DNA from: Lewinellaceae bacterium
GTDB lineage: Bacteria > Bacteroidota > Bacteroidia > Chitinophagales > Saprospiraceae
Assembly: GCA_016711435.1 (NCBI GenBank)
Contig: JADJSY010000035.1
Location: 1 to 64,000 of the forward strand
Length of the DNA stretch: 64,000 nucleotides
Reading direction: 5' to 3'
The notes under the pieces were generated by a model, which saw nothing but the letters and a program-made list of their open reading frames with translations, was not told the origin of the DNA and did no database searches. Each line of letters starts with the position of its first letter. Positions within the stretch are counted from its first letter, which is position 1. The position numbers and the translations under genes are program-made. Below, one piece after another: positions 1-9,410 of the stretch.

Positions 1-83
1 TAGCATCACAGGTAAGTGAGTTTTTATTTTTCAAAGAGAGCCATCGCTTGACGTGTAAGGTCAGGACGTGAATAATCCAGCCT

Positions 84-1058
84 TTACTCCGCCTTGTTTT
101 TCTTCACATGGTAATCGTGCAAGCAAACGATAGAGGCCATATCGTCCCGCATTCCCCTATAATGATCACACCGTCGGCAATCAATATTCACATTTGCAAA
201 GTAATTGTAGAAGCCGCCCCCTATATGATAAGCATTCATTTTGAGTGGGCAATCATCTACGTGCAGGGCTTCACCGTTGAAGGAGCCAAGGTTTTTGGGC
301 CGCCTAACCACAATGGACTTTTTGTAAACCTGATAGAATTTCTCCCTTTGGTCCTTTTCTTCCATTTCTTTCCGCTGGCTTTTTTCCCATTCTTCCCTAC
401 GCCTGCGGGTGTTTTCTTCCTGTTCTAGCCTTTCCCTTTTCTCCGCTGCTTCCAATTCTTCCTGTTTCTTCCGCAGCAAATCACCCAACTTGGCATTGAA
501 GACCCACGTCTTTTGCTCGACCCGTTCAATCAGAATAACGGTGAGCTGCTGGAAATCAAGGGGTTCCTTCAAAAACCTGCTTAAATCCACTTCGATGGTC
601 GAAATCCCCAATGCCTTGATTTTTGCCAGTTTTTCGCTGTCCACAAAATGCGTGACGGCAATCTCGACCAGCAACTGCTGACCGTTGAAGTCAAGCAGCA
701 GGTCAGGAACAATGTCACCCAATCGCCGCTCCACAATTACTTCGGTCACTTTTGGGAAGCAGACTTCTGTTAGCTTCTGTTGCCCGAACCTGCCTATGTC
801 GTGCCTTAGCTCCGGTAACCGGATTTCTCTTCTTTGTTCCAAGATGGATTTTGCCGCAAGGTGCAAAGCTGTCTCAAAACCATGCTCACATTCCGGGTTT
901 TGGTAGTGGGCAAAGTGGGCGACCTTGTGTTCTCCTTTTCGTGCTATCAGCTTGCTGCCACAGCACGGACAGGTACAGTCGCAGTTCAATCCGCGCTCAA
1001 CCTCGGAGATTTCTACCAGCTTGCCATCCTTGAGTCCAAAGGGAAGTTTCAGGTTCAT
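84..1058 (-). CDS. CoiA-like competence/nuclease family protein
   Basis: The N-terminus carries a tight cysteine cluster (CDCTCPCCGSK, about residues 26-36) followed by KGEHKVAHFAH, the arrangement typical of CoiA-like proteins. A PD-(D/E)XK-like pair follows (VPDLLLDF then LLVEIAVTH), then a long Glu/Arg/Lys-rich coiled coil of about 50 residues, and a second cysteine set near the C-terminus (CRRCDHYRG). I place the start at the ATG at 1058; an in-frame ATG at 1127 would add 23 Gln-rich residues that do not resemble the family. CoiA proteins act in DNA uptake, but Bacteroidota homologues are usually found on mobile elements, which fits the neighbours here. The exact function is unknown; the family call is fairly firm and the nuclease role is inference. 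Confidence 0.7.
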   Translation of the reverse strand: MNLKLPFGLKDGKLVEISEVERGLNCDCTCPCCGSKLIARKGEHKVAHFAHYQNPECEHGFETALHLAAKSILEQRREIRLPELRHDIGRFGQQKLTEVCFPKVTEVIVERRLGDIVPDLLLDFNGQQLLVEIAVTHFVDSEKLAKIKALGISTIEVDLSRFLKEPLDFQQLTVILIERVEQKTWVFNAKLGDLLRKKQEELEAAEKRERLEQEENTRRRREEWEKSQRKEMEEKDQREKFYQVYKKSIVVRRPKNLGSFNGEALHVDDCPLKMNAYHIGGGFYNYFANVNIDCRRCDHYRGMRDDMASIVCLHDYHVKKNKAE

Positions 1059-1224
1059 GACCTTGCAGGGTTGCAGTTGATTCAAACTTTTATACGAAGC
1101 TGGTAGTTGTTGTTGCTGTATTGCCAAGCCATTTTCTGCAAAATGGCCAAAAGGTCATTTGAAATTTGGTTATTTCGCTTGCAACCTGGTCTTTTTCTCT
1201 GTTCTTTTGCGGCAAACAACCACC

Positions 1225-1725
1225 ATGAAAAAGCAATACTCCTCACGCAATGCCGAAACACTACGCACGCTGCTCGCACAACTCAACAAAGCTGGCATCT
1301 TTCCCTTCGGCTTCACCACCAAGTTTGCCGAAGAAACCGGGCTTGCGCTCACTTCCGTCCGGGCAGCCCTGAAGGGACAAGCCGCCGCCAGCGAGACACA
1401 GGAGGCGCTCATCGGTCGTGCAGAGGAGATGACAGGCGTCATTGCCACCCGCCCCAAGCCGCTCGACTTTTCCCACCTCAGCGTCGCCGAACTCATCGAG
1501 CAGCGGCTGCTGCCCACCGGCTACCTTGAGCAAGCTGCTACCCTTGCCAACACTTCCATCAATGCCGTAGGCTGGTTCGCCAAAAACCAACGGGAAGGCG
1601 CCCATCGCTACGAAGCCACGGAACCCATCGAAAAAGCTCTCATCCAATTGGCGGGCTACAACAAGGAATTGGAACTTATCCACCGGGCGGAAAGGATATT
1701 GGAGCACCTACGGCGACAAGCGTGA
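1225..1725 (+). CDS. Hypothetical protein, helical, mobile-element type
   Basis: A 166-residue soluble protein starting at the ATG at 1225 (MKKQYSSRNAE); an upstream in-frame ATG at 1159 would only add a non-conserved hydrophobic stretch. It is predominantly helical and contains two copies of a similar helix pattern, one around residues 30-45 (TKFAEETGLALTSVRAAL) and one around 100-115 (YLEQAATLANTSINAVG), each resembling a helix-turn-helix in which a short turn follows A..TG/A.T. It could therefore be a small DNA-binding protein, but I do not recognise a named family. It is transcribed divergently from the CoiA-like gene. The function is unknown. Confidence 0.55.
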   Translation: MKKQYSSRNAETLRTLLAQLNKAGIFPFGFTTKFAEETGLALTSVRAALKGQAAASETQEALIGRAEEMTGVIATRPKPLDFSHLSVAELIEQRLLPTGYLEQAATLANTSINAVGWFAKNQREGAHRYEATEPIEKALIQLAGYNKELELIHRAERILEHLRRQA

Positions 1726-1789
1726 AAAGGCCAGTTGTGGTGATTGGCGTAGTAGGTATTGAGCTTATACTCAAATCACATAAAAGGGA

Positions 1790-2898
1790 CTAAAAATCAT
1801 CCACAAATTGATGGCGTCGCTCCCTTTTCGCAGCTTTTTCAGCCCTGTCAATTTGGTCGTTTACGAAGGCTTTATGCTTCAATACAGCAATTGGCTTTGG
1901 AAATTTGTCAAGAAACCCCTGGACTCGCCGCCACCGTTCCACCTCGATTTCGCTCCAGTTCACATTGCCAGACCTCACCGTGATTTTTACTTCATTGCCC
2001 CAAGGGATTTCAGCAAAAAAATCAAGGTCAGCGTTTAGTTCGAGCAATCGGATAAATGCGGCTTCGTATAGGTCGTTGAATTCATGCCTGATGACATTGA
2101 AAACCATTTCCATCAGCCTCAGATTTCCTGCGTACTTGTCAATCATTGATAGCAGAAAGGTTTCGATGCGCTGCTTTTGTTCGGATGGAAACCCGTTGAA
2201 CAGTTCATTAGCATTGGAGAAGAAAGGCCGAACAAAAGGTAGTTCAAGTTCCATTATTTTCAGCAACACACTTTCTGCAATGGTTTCCGCCTGCACTAGC
2301 TCCCAAATGACCCCAAACTTTCGGTCTTCGCTACCGCCCCGGTATGGGTTTGCTGCAAGTTTTCGGGAAAAATACTCAAGGGCAAAACCTATGTCCCTTT
2401 TGACCAGCGCCAACCAGCCTTTGTATGAAAAATCGAAGTGCTTGTCCTGCTTTTCGCAGGTTGAATAGACCTGTTTCAGCATGGGCAAATCGGCATCCTC
2501 GAAATGGTGTAATTGCTTTTCAAAGAAATCATACACCAAGCTGTGAGTGCCTTTGTCTTGCTCCGGTTTGCTGGATATGATTTGTAAAAAGTCCCTGAAA
2601 ACATATTGATTCTGTGGTTTGAACTTTACTAAAAACCCGAGGTCAAGGAAACGGAGCGGGGTTGTACAACCTTCTAAGAATCCCATCATGGCTTTGTAAT
2701 ATTCCATATCAATCCATGCATCTGGCACGTTTTCCAAAAAACAAAACAGCCAACCCTTTTGTAATTCATATTGCTTGGAACAACCGAAAAAGTTTCATGG
2801 CGTCGTCCGGATTGGAAGTGGCGATGGTTTTGGTTGTTCAACCGGATGTTGCCAAACCGAGTTGCCGCTTTTCAAAAGATGTTCAATGAAATCAAAGG
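1790..2898 (-). pseudogene. 3' part of the broken nuclease-STAND NTPase gene
   Basis: An open frame of 315 residues begins at a TTG (2737), but it is preceded in the same frame by the sequence that follows the CTGAC duplication at 2899, interrupted only by a TGA at 2797-2795. That bridging sequence (FDFIEHLLKSGNSVW... then QKGWLFCFLENVPD) reads as protein and directly continues the 886-residue upstream frame, so the two pieces are one gene. The fragment is helical, acidic and repeat-like, as expected for the C-terminal sensor region of a STAND protein; no catalytic motif is visible. A second reading of the bridge uses two compensating indels near 2815 and 2775 instead of the nonsense codon; both readings require damage or sequence error. 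Confidence 0.65.
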
Positions 2899-5559
2899 TC
2901 AGGTCAGGGTTTCTCGAAAATGCTCAACGAATAGGTGGTCGAGCGATTCATTGATGGAGCTGTGCTGAGCTTCCGGGCTACCCGCCAGCATTTGATAGGT
3001 TTCATAGAAATCCACAAAAGCGGGTAAATCTGCAAACTGGAAATTGGCGGATATTTCCTCGTTCTTTAAGCGGTTGTATTTATCAATATCAAAATCAAGC
3101 TCATAGTCAGCACTGCCTCGGATGAAGTTCCTGTCCAAAATGTGAAAATAGCGGTAAGCCTTTCCCGTAAATCGCCCCTTCAATGGCTCGAAAGCATCCG
3201 AACCGATGTCCATCCGCTTGAACAAACGGGCAGTTTCGTGGACGTAGAAGCAATGGGTAAAATCTGCGGCATCCAGACAGAATTCAATGGTTTTCAGCAA
3301 ATAAGGCAGGTCATATTCGTACACCCACTTGTTGACCGGATGCTCGAAATGTGGATACTGCTTCAACGCGTTGAAACAAAGCATCGGATGCCGCGCAAAT
3401 TGCACTCGCAGTAAATCCCAGACAGAAGCCCTGAGCGCCCTGATTTCCTTCGTGTCGGGCAGGTAAAATTCGTAAAATGAAATCTCGTTCCTTGAAATGC
3501 CGTTGGCACGTACCGTGTAAGAAGTCCGCATAAAATGTGCCGTGATTCCAGAAATCATAGAAGTATGGGCGCTTTTGCCTGCTTCACAACAATTTGAAAA
3601 AAATTCCCAAAACGACTGATTTCGCTCGAACATATGCAGCCTATCTTCCTTTGTAAATGCAAGCCTGGAAGTGAGCGTCTTGAACCACTCCTGCATTGAC
3701 TCCGGCTTTCTGGAAACGTAATCGAACCCCAGTTCAAGCGCAGTGGAAAAATAGGGCTGAAAGTGGTTGTACCGGAGGAAGTCGTCAAGTTGCAAGATGT
3801 ACTTGTCCTCGACGTTCAACTGGTTATTATCTTTTTCCTTGGTTTCAAAAACCGGGTTCTCGACAATGGGAAGCTGTTCTATCTTTTCAGCAATGAATGC
3901 CAGGCACTCATCTTTCAGGTAGTACCAAAAAGCATCGAAGAAGTCGAGCAGATTCCTTTCATCGTTTCCGATGGTTTTCCAAAACTGCCGCAAATAAGGG
4001 GTGATTTTTTCTCTGACCACCTCAAGGTCGAAATCGTTGTTTGCTGAAATGACGGCACTGCTGACCTTGTTTCTGTATGTCCAAAAATAGTTGAAAAGCA
4101 AATCTTCAAACGACAAAAGCCCATCCCTGATGAACACCCTGAAAAACACATAGCTGGCGAGCGACTGGTCGGCGCTCTTGGCAACCTGTCGGTCTTCCGA
4201 AAGCTCGATGAACTCTTGTTCGTGGAGCTGCTCGATGACCTGCCTGAAATCCTCCTCCTTTAGTTTGAAAATGCGCAGCAACTCGTTGAAGCTCTCCCCA
4301 TGCTCCATGTCAATCGTGTAGAAGAAGGACAGCAAGCCCAGCACCTTCAAGGTGTTGGATTGCTTGAGCAGTTCGCAGTCCACCTGAACCCGGTTGAAAT
4401 GCTTGTCATAAACCTCCGCCACATTTTTGAAAACGTTTGGGTCTTGCTTTTCAATGGCGAGTTGGGCGAGCATGACGAGTATGCGGACGTTGCCCTGTGC
4501 CAATCGGAGTATGGGGCGCTGGTAGTCGTCGTTCCTTATTTTGAAATCAGGGCTTCGCAAGATTTCAAGGAGAGCTTCTCTTTCTAATGCTTCTATCGTA
4601 AAGGGTGTTGGAGTGCAATCGGCGAATTCGTTTAAGAGGCTGCTTGCAGCGTAGTCCCTTACCGTAGCCACTATATGTATCTTCCCATCTCTTTCCTGAC
4701 GGGCGAATGCGAGTGTGTCTTTAAGTTGCAGCCTGTGGCGATTAGCGTCATCGAGAAATAGGATGTAGTTCCTGTCCGGGTAAAGCAGGGTTTGAAGCTC
4801 TTTGAAAACCGATTCAAATGAAGTGGGATTGGTGATGCAAAAGCAACCCCAGCCACTGTTTTCTTGCAAGAACTGCCGGATAGCTTCGACGCAAAGTTTT
4901 GACTTGCCAAGCCCCTGCTTGCCTTTTACAACAATAAATGGATGCTCCATCATCGCCTTTTTCAATTCCCCCAACTCCGTTTCCCTTGCGTAAAACTGAT
5001 TATTCAGCCCTGGTTGAAACCCTGTTTTTTGATACCCGGCAAGAAACTGTTTTAGGGATGTTACTTGCCAGTTGGTCAATGGAAGTCCCAGGTAGTCGCT
5101 CGCCAAATACTGGTACCTCCCTGTCAGAAACCCCGCCCAAACATCCAGCCCTTTGACTTCGAGCATGATGCCATGCGGTTCAGTCAACTTGGAAAGCTGC
5201 TGATATTCGGTGTGGCTGACTTTGGAGTTGGTACAGAGCAGTATTTTTTCAACCTTCTTCGGGGGGAACTTGACAAGGCATTTCTGGATGTCGCCCTCCA
5301 ATTTTTGCAAGAAAGCCTTCTTTTTTTCATCCCTCTCCTGCGTGGTCGTTTCCACCAACAGCCATTTGCCGTTCGGCAGCTTGAAGGCGGTGTCGGGTGT
5401 ACCTTTCTGAGTCTTGCGCTTGCCTGGCTTGCTGCCCGTTCTTACAAAATGGGCGTACTCGGCCACTTCTTCCTGTAAAATACAGTCGCACAATTCTTGG
5501 AACTTTTCAGGTTCAATGGCGAGCAGTGCGGTTTCGATGGATTGCTTTTTATACTCCAT
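2899..5559 (-). pseudogene. STAND NTPase with N-terminal PD-(D/E)XK nuclease domain, 5' part of a broken gene
   Basis: This 886-residue open frame is the N-terminal three quarters of a roughly 1,250-residue protein. Residues 1-150 look like a restriction-endonuclease fold: GTPD (D56) and, 14 residues on, VETTTQE (E70), the D...ExT variant seen in defence nucleases. A P-loop NTPase follows, with Walker A GKQGLGKS (213-220) and Walker B ILFLDD (266-271), then a long helical region as in STAND proteins. Nuclease-STAND proteins of this layout are anti-phage sensors (Avs-like). The frame ends at TGA 2901-2899 directly after a tandem CTGACCTGACC; removing one 5-base unit restores the frame and lets it run on towards the 1790-2737 fragment. 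The family call is confident. That it is a defence protein is inference, and the gene is disrupted as given. Confidence 0.75.
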
Positions 5560-5941
5560 ACAAAATCAAAAAATTGGGGATTGCTTTTCCGCAAAGTTAA
5601 CAGCGAATGGCGATAGAATTGGGCAATTTCACGAGCAGGTTACTGTCATAATTTCTAATTTTATTTTATTTAGTCCCCCCCCAGGAGGGGCCCCCCTGCT
5701 GCCGCAAAGTGAAACAGCGGTATTTGCTTTTAGTGGCGGGGAGGGGGCGCTCGCCGCCGCCCCTCCCCCGAACCCCACCCCCCGGCTCTGGTTTTTAGGG
5801 GTTATCCTTTTTCTTTTTTTTCTTTTTGGGGTGTCGCCTTGCCCTTCCGTTGCTGCGGGTGCGCCGCCCGCTCCCTCGTTGTCCTTGGTCGGGGCTTGGT
5901 TTTTTTGGGTCGTGCCTTGTCCGCCCTGCCGTCGTTCTTGG
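5560..5941. other. Intergenic region with GC-rich hairpins
   Basis: No gene is supported here. The right half is strongly GC-biased with long C and G runs. A hairpin pairs GGGGAGGGGGCG (5738-5749) with CGCCCCTCCCC (5758-5768), with one bulged G, just past the 3' end of the alanine-rich gene read on the minus strand; it may terminate that transcript although no clean U-tract follows. A second C/G-run pair lies at about 5673-5698. The AT-rich part next to 5560 should contain the promoter of the STAND gene. Confidence 0.4.
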
Positions 5942-6658
5942 TCAGTCCTCCGGGTCGGTGGGCTGCTCGTCGTTCCGTAGCTTGGCTTCCCTTGCCCCTT
6001 CCTTGGCTTCCTTCGCCGCCGCTTTCGCTTTCTCGGCTGCCGCCGCTGCCCGTTTGGCGTGGCGTTTGGCGGCGTTGGCGGCCTCCAGTTTTAGCCCCTC
6101 GTTTTCGTGGTAGCTCGCCCAGCTTGCGCTGCGGGCGGCTGCTTCGGCTTCTGCTTGCGCCCGTGCTGCCTGTTGTTTCGCCGCCTTGTGTGCGTGGGCT
6201 GCCTTGTAGTTCCGCATGTCGCCGTAGCTGGCCTCTTTCAGGTTGTGGCGTTGGGCCTCCTGCCGTGCTTGCTCGGCTTCGGCGGCGCTTTTCTGTGCTT
6301 CGCTGGCAGCGTTGCGGGCGGCCTGGGTCAGTGCGTCCGCTGGTGCGTCGGCTTGTGCCGCTGCTTCGGCTGCCTTGCGGCTTTGCTTCGCCCTTTCCGC
6401 TGCTGCTTCCGCCTCGTCGGCATGGCGGGCTGCGGTTTCCGGGTCGTTGGCGGCTTGTGCCTTGCGGGCGGCTTGTTCCGCTTCCCAGCTTGCTTGCAGG
6501 GCTTCGGCGTGGTGGCGCTTGGCTTCGCCGTTCCGTTCCGGGTTGGTGGCGGCGCTTTCCTGTTCGGCATGGCGGGCGGCTTCGGCGTCCTTCTTCGCCC
6601 AGTGTGCGGCGGCGCTTGCCCGGTTTGCTTCCTGTTTCGTGGTGTTTGTCGTTGCCAT
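5942..6658 (-). CDS. Alanine-rich coiled-coil protein
   Basis: A 238-residue protein made almost entirely of Ala, Glu, Lys, Arg, Gln and His, with repeated AE(Q)AAR/AAKxA-type heptads from residue 10 to 225 and an acidic tail (PTDPED). It has no signal peptide or membrane segment. The composition predicts one very long helix or coiled coil, similar in flavour to TolA-, KfrA- or plasmid-associated filament proteins, but no family can be named. The minus strand is chosen because it has a clean ATG, a sensible composition and an AT-rich regulatory region upstream; the plus-strand frames over the same bases are Arg/Cys/Trp-rich shadows. It is transcribed divergently from the gene at 6963 across a direct-repeat array, an arrangement common near plasmid or element maintenance genes. 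Confidence 0.6.
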   Translation of the reverse strand: MATTNTTKQEANRASAAAHWAKKDAEAARHAEQESAATNPERNGEAKRHHAEALQASWEAEQAARKAQAANDPETAARHADEAEAAAERAKQSRKAAEAAAQADAPADALTQAARNAASEAQKSAAEAEQARQEAQRHNLKEASYGDMRNYKAAHAHKAAKQQAARAQAEAEAAARSASWASYHENEGLKLEAANAAKRHAKRAAAAAEKAKAAAKEAKEGAREAKLRNDEQPTDPED

Positions 6659-6689
6659 CTTTCAGAAGTTGTTTTTTGCTGCTTCTAAG

Positions 6690-6932
6690 TTAGCACTTTT
6701 ATTTGTGTATTTATTATTTTTGGCACTTTTTTTTGTATTTTTATTTATTGATTATCGGGTTTTTATATGTGTTTTTCACAGTCCATTCTGTTTCCTAAAG
6801 CACATTATTAATTGATATTGGTTGAGGTGTTATTAATAATTTAGCACTTTTGTTTGTGTTTTATATTTAATAAAAATATGTTTTCAAAAACTTGACAAGT
6901 CTTGCTAATTAGCACTTTTGTTTGTATTTTTA
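6690..6932 (+). repeat. Four iteron-like direct repeats in a divergent promoter region
   Basis: A 24-base unit, consensus TTAGCACTTTTGTTTGTRTT plus TTTA, occurs in the same orientation at 6690-6713, 6720-6743, 6841-6864 and 6909-6932; the first two are exactly 30 bases apart. A perfect 9-base inverted repeat, ATTATTAAT (6804-6812) and ATTAATAAT (6832-6840), lies between copies 2 and 3. The whole 304-base gap (6659-6962) separates two divergent genes and holds no coding frame. The units could be iterons bound by a replication protein, operator sites for a shared regulator, or reiterated promoter elements; sequence alone does not decide. Confidence 0.7.
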
Positions 6933-6962
6933 CATTATCAAACAATCAAAGAAATTAGACAA

Positions 6963-7292
6963 ATGACAAACACAGCCTATCTATCCGAGAGCATCGAAGC
7001 TGGCAGGATTGCCGCCGCCGAGGCTTATTACGAGGAGCGCACCTTGCGCCCCACCGAGCATTTTTCCATCACCCCCGGTTTTCAGGAATACGACGTGGTT
7101 TGCCTGCACGGCAAGTTGCCAGTAGTGCCGCCATTCACTGAACAGTCCCACCGTTTTTTCAGCCGGAAAAGCAAGGTGGCAGGTATTGAAGCCGATACCC
7201 TTTCCGATGGTGGCGACCGCTACAAAATCACCGCTTGGGGTGGCTTGGATGAAAGGGAACTGGCTGAAATCTTATATGAGCTTTTGCTTTGA
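6963..7292 (+). CDS. Hypothetical protein of mobile-element type
   Basis: A 109-residue soluble, acidic protein beginning at the ATG at 6963 (MTNTAYLSESIEAG), directly after the last of four iteron-like repeats; the ORF is open 15 codons further upstream but that part overlaps the repeat. It has no recognised domain and no signal or membrane segment. The C-terminus (DERELAEILYELLL) is a short amphipathic helix. Its divergent pairing with the alanine-rich coiled-coil gene and its position ahead of nuclease and ArdC genes suggest an accessory element gene. Function unknown. Confidence 0.5.
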   Translation: MTNTAYLSESIEAGRIAAAEAYYEERTLRPTEHFSITPGFQEYDVVCLHGKLPVVPPFTEQSHRFFSRKSKVAGIEADTLSDGGDRYKITAWGGLDERELAEILYELLL

Positions 7293-7580
7293 CATACTGT
7301 GAGAAAACCGCCCTGTCGGGGGGCGTTATCCCCGGCGCTTTTTCTTCCTCTTGCGCAAGTAGTACGGGCTTAGTTTTCGTTAGCACTTCCTTTGAGAAAT
7401 AGCCTTTTCCGGGCATAGCCGGAATAAATCTGAAAGAGAAACCCGCTTTTCCCTCCCTGTGCGGCAACAGGTTGGGCAGGGGGCGCAGTATCCCGGTCAA
7501 ACACTGCACCTTTTTTCATCCTGAAAGGAACCGTCCAATCATGCGGGCTTATTCAGGAAAATATTAAATCTATTTTTACT
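7293..7580. other. Intergenic region, no gene supported
   Basis: This 288-base gap contains a small hairpin (CGCCC 7309-7313 with GGGCG 7321-7325) shortly after the stop codon of the preceding gene, possibly part of a terminator since a T-run follows at about 7340. A minus-strand open frame covers part of it (7228-7509) but overlaps the upstream gene's 3' end and lacks a plausible start or family match, so I do not call it. Confidence 0.4.
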
Positions 7581-8222
7581 ATGAAAAATCTGCTTCCAAT
7601 CACCAGCGCCAACGGCAACCTGATTGACAAGAAAACGGGCGAGGTTTTCAACCTACGCTACCTGCCCGGCTATCCCCGTCAAATCCGCTTCGACGCCAGC
7701 AAGGGCAATTTCAACCTCAACGGCGACGTGTCGCTGACCAAGAAAGGGGAGGAGTTCAGCTTCATCCCCATTGCCTACCGCATCTTCAACGACAATATTT
7801 TGGGCATGGGCAAAAAGCGTTGGGCGGAGTTCTTTTTCCTCAACGAGGCCCGGCAGGTCTGCGCCGTGCTGTTCCACGGTTACAGCGTCGAGAACTTCAT
7901 GCGCTTGGCAGCCAATGAAATGTTCTACGACGACGTGACGCCCTGCGATGTGGTCATCACCGCCCGCCCCATCGAAAAGGAATGCAAAGACCCGGACGCC
8001 CCCGGCAAGAAGTATTTCATGGCAGAATTCAGCTACAAGAAACTGGAAAAGGGTGACAAGGAAACCCTGTTCCGGGTCACGGAAGGGCTGGACTTCTGGC
8101 GGGAAGAAACGACCACAGGGGATGCCCGCATCGAGTTTTCACTGAACTGGAACCCGCCGCACCCGGTCATCGAACTGAACGGCCAGCCAGAAGAAGCGGA
8201 GGCCGAAGCGGTCGCAGCCTAA
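7581..8222 (+). CDS. Conserved hypothetical protein next to recombination nuclease
   Basis: A 213-residue soluble protein with many aromatic residues and beta-strand-like segments (for example LGMGKKRWAEFFFLNE around residues 75-90 and KYFMAEFSYKKL around 150). The C-terminus is a low-complexity acidic/Ala tail (EEAEAEAVAA), as in single-strand DNA-binding or recombination-partner proteins, but no OB-fold motif can be named with confidence. It precedes the PD-(D/E)XK nuclease and the ArdC gene in the same direction. In phages and conjugative elements this neighbourhood often contains an annealing or single-strand-binding partner; that role is inference only. Confidence 0.5.
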   Translation: MKNLLPITSANGNLIDKKTGEVFNLRYLPGYPRQIRFDASKGNFNLNGDVSLTKKGEEFSFIPIAYRIFNDNILGMGKKRWAEFFFLNEARQVCAVLFHGYSVENFMRLAANEMFYDDVTPCDVVITARPIEKECKDPDAPGKKYFMAEFSYKKLEKGDKETLFRVTEGLDFWREETTTGDARIEFSLNWNPPHPVIELNGQPEEAEAEAVAA

Positions 8223-8248
8223 ACATACATCGGTTTTTGGTAATGGTC

Positions 8249-8330
8249 GGATGGCTAAAAGGCCATCCAGCCATTTACTTGCCAGCGGCGGCGGTCGCTG
8301 CTCCCCGCAGGACGCCGCCGACTTTTTCCA
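8249..8330 (+). terminator. Tandem hairpins with T-run, terminator-like
   Basis: Two hairpins follow the stop codon at 8222. The first pairs GGATGGC (8249-8255) with GCCATCC (8262-8268). The second, starting at 8282, pairs a CGGCGGCG-type arm with a GACGCCGCC-type arm and runs into ACTTTTTCC, a usual intrinsic-terminator shape. The second hairpin also shares its two arms with the centre of the dispersed palindromic element found at 10827 and 20622. Confidence 0.5.
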
Positions 8331-8408
8331 AAATCAATCACCGAAAGGGTAGGGTAGTGGCTGCTCACCGCTCACTTTCTCGCCCTCTCACCTTCTAAAA
8401 ATAAGACA

Positions 8409-9252
8409 ATGACAACCACCAACACCCGCTTGGCAGACCTCGCCATTGCCCCTGCCAGCCAAATCATGGCCACGCCCTACGGCGACCTCTTTACCAACCT
8501 AGCCCCCGAAACCCTCGAAACCATGCTCATAAAATGGACGGCAAAAACGGAATGCTTGACCCGTGCCAGCCTCGTGAACTACCTGAACCTGTTCAGCCAT
8601 TTGGGCTTTGAGGCATCCGTGCCCCTTGCCGAGTTGCCGGACGACCATATCCGCAGAATCCCCGCCATCAGCAATGCCCGTTTGACCCGCTTTAAAGCCA
8701 AATTGCAGGGCGAGGAAATCCGCTACCCGGAACGCTGTCTGGTGTTCGGCCAAGCCTTCCACGCCGTCACCCTCGAACACGCCCCAAGCGGCGACCCGGT
8801 CTGGAACCTCCGCCCCTCCGAGTGGGAAGCCATCCGGCAAATGCGGGACGCCTATATCGGCGACTTTGGCGGCTTCCTCGCCAGCCAGCCCAAGTTCCGG
8901 CGGCTTTCCTACGAAAAGCCGAAGGTTTGGACGGACAAGGAAACGGGCTTGCCCTGCAAGGCCCAAATGGACATCGCTTGCCGCAAAGCGGTTTTCGACC
9001 TGAAAACCACGTCCGCATGGAGCGGAGGAACGCTTCACCGAACTGCTCGACGCCTACGACTACGACCGCCAAGCCGCTTTCTACCTCGACGGCAGCCGTG
9101 CCGAATGGTTCTATTTCATCGGGGTACAGAAACGCCCGCCCTACGCCGTCCACATCGTCCCCTTCCACCGGGACAGCGACTTCATCGAAAAGGGCCGCAA
9201 GAAATACCGCTACCTGCTCCGCAAGTTTCAAGAATCGGGCGAACGGGTCTAG
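8409..9252 (+). CDS. PD-(D/E)XK exonuclease (exodeoxyribonuclease VIII-like), one frameshift
   Basis: The N-terminal 200 residues end with AQMDIACRKAVFDLKTTSA, the D...DxK core of the exodeoxyribonuclease VIII-like PD-(D/E)XK family (DUF3799-type) found in phage and element recombination modules. After that the frame given by the first ATG runs into Arg/Pro-rich nonsense, while a neighbouring frame continues sensibly (ERFTELLDAYDYDRQAAFYLDG ... RKFQESGERV) to TAG at 9250-9252. The span is 844 bases, one more than a multiple of three, so a single extra base near 9015-9030 explains everything and the product would be about 280 residues. It probably resects DNA for the element's recombination system. 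Family assignment is good; whether the frameshift is biological is unknown. Confidence 0.7.
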
Positions 9253-9350
9253 TGCCGTTTTGACTGCAAAACTGCAAACCGTTCAACGGCTTGCAGTTTT
9301 GGGTCAACAATCAACGAGTTGTCGTTTGTCAGCCGCTCCGCCCGGAGCGC

Positions 9351-9386
9351 ACCCGCCGCCACGCCAAAGGCGGACGGCGGGTTTTT
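9351..9386 (+). terminator. Intrinsic terminator
   Basis: The perfect 7-bp stem CCCGCCG (9352-9358) / CGGCGGG (9375-9381) is followed directly by five Ts (9382-9386). It lies between the stop codon of the nuclease gene and the ArdC start at 9411, so it either ends the upstream transcript or attenuates read-through. Confidence 0.6.
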
Positions 9387-9410
9387 CACTCACTTTCAAA
9401 ACTGATTGTC

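Noticed and set aside
5839..6693. Long plus-strand ORF (284 codons) opposite the alanine-rich gene
   Set aside because: Arg/Pro/Cys/Trp-rich composition typical of the antisense of a GC-rich alanine-coding gene; no start context and the minus-strand frame is clearly better.
7228..7509. Minus-strand ORF of 93 codons
   Set aside because: It overlaps the 3' end of the plus-strand gene, has no family features and looks like a chance frame.
8409..9252. Programmed ribosomal frameshifting in the ExoVIII-like gene
   Set aside because: No slippery heptamer or downstream pseudoknot is evident, and similar one-base shifts occur in many unrelated genes in this window.
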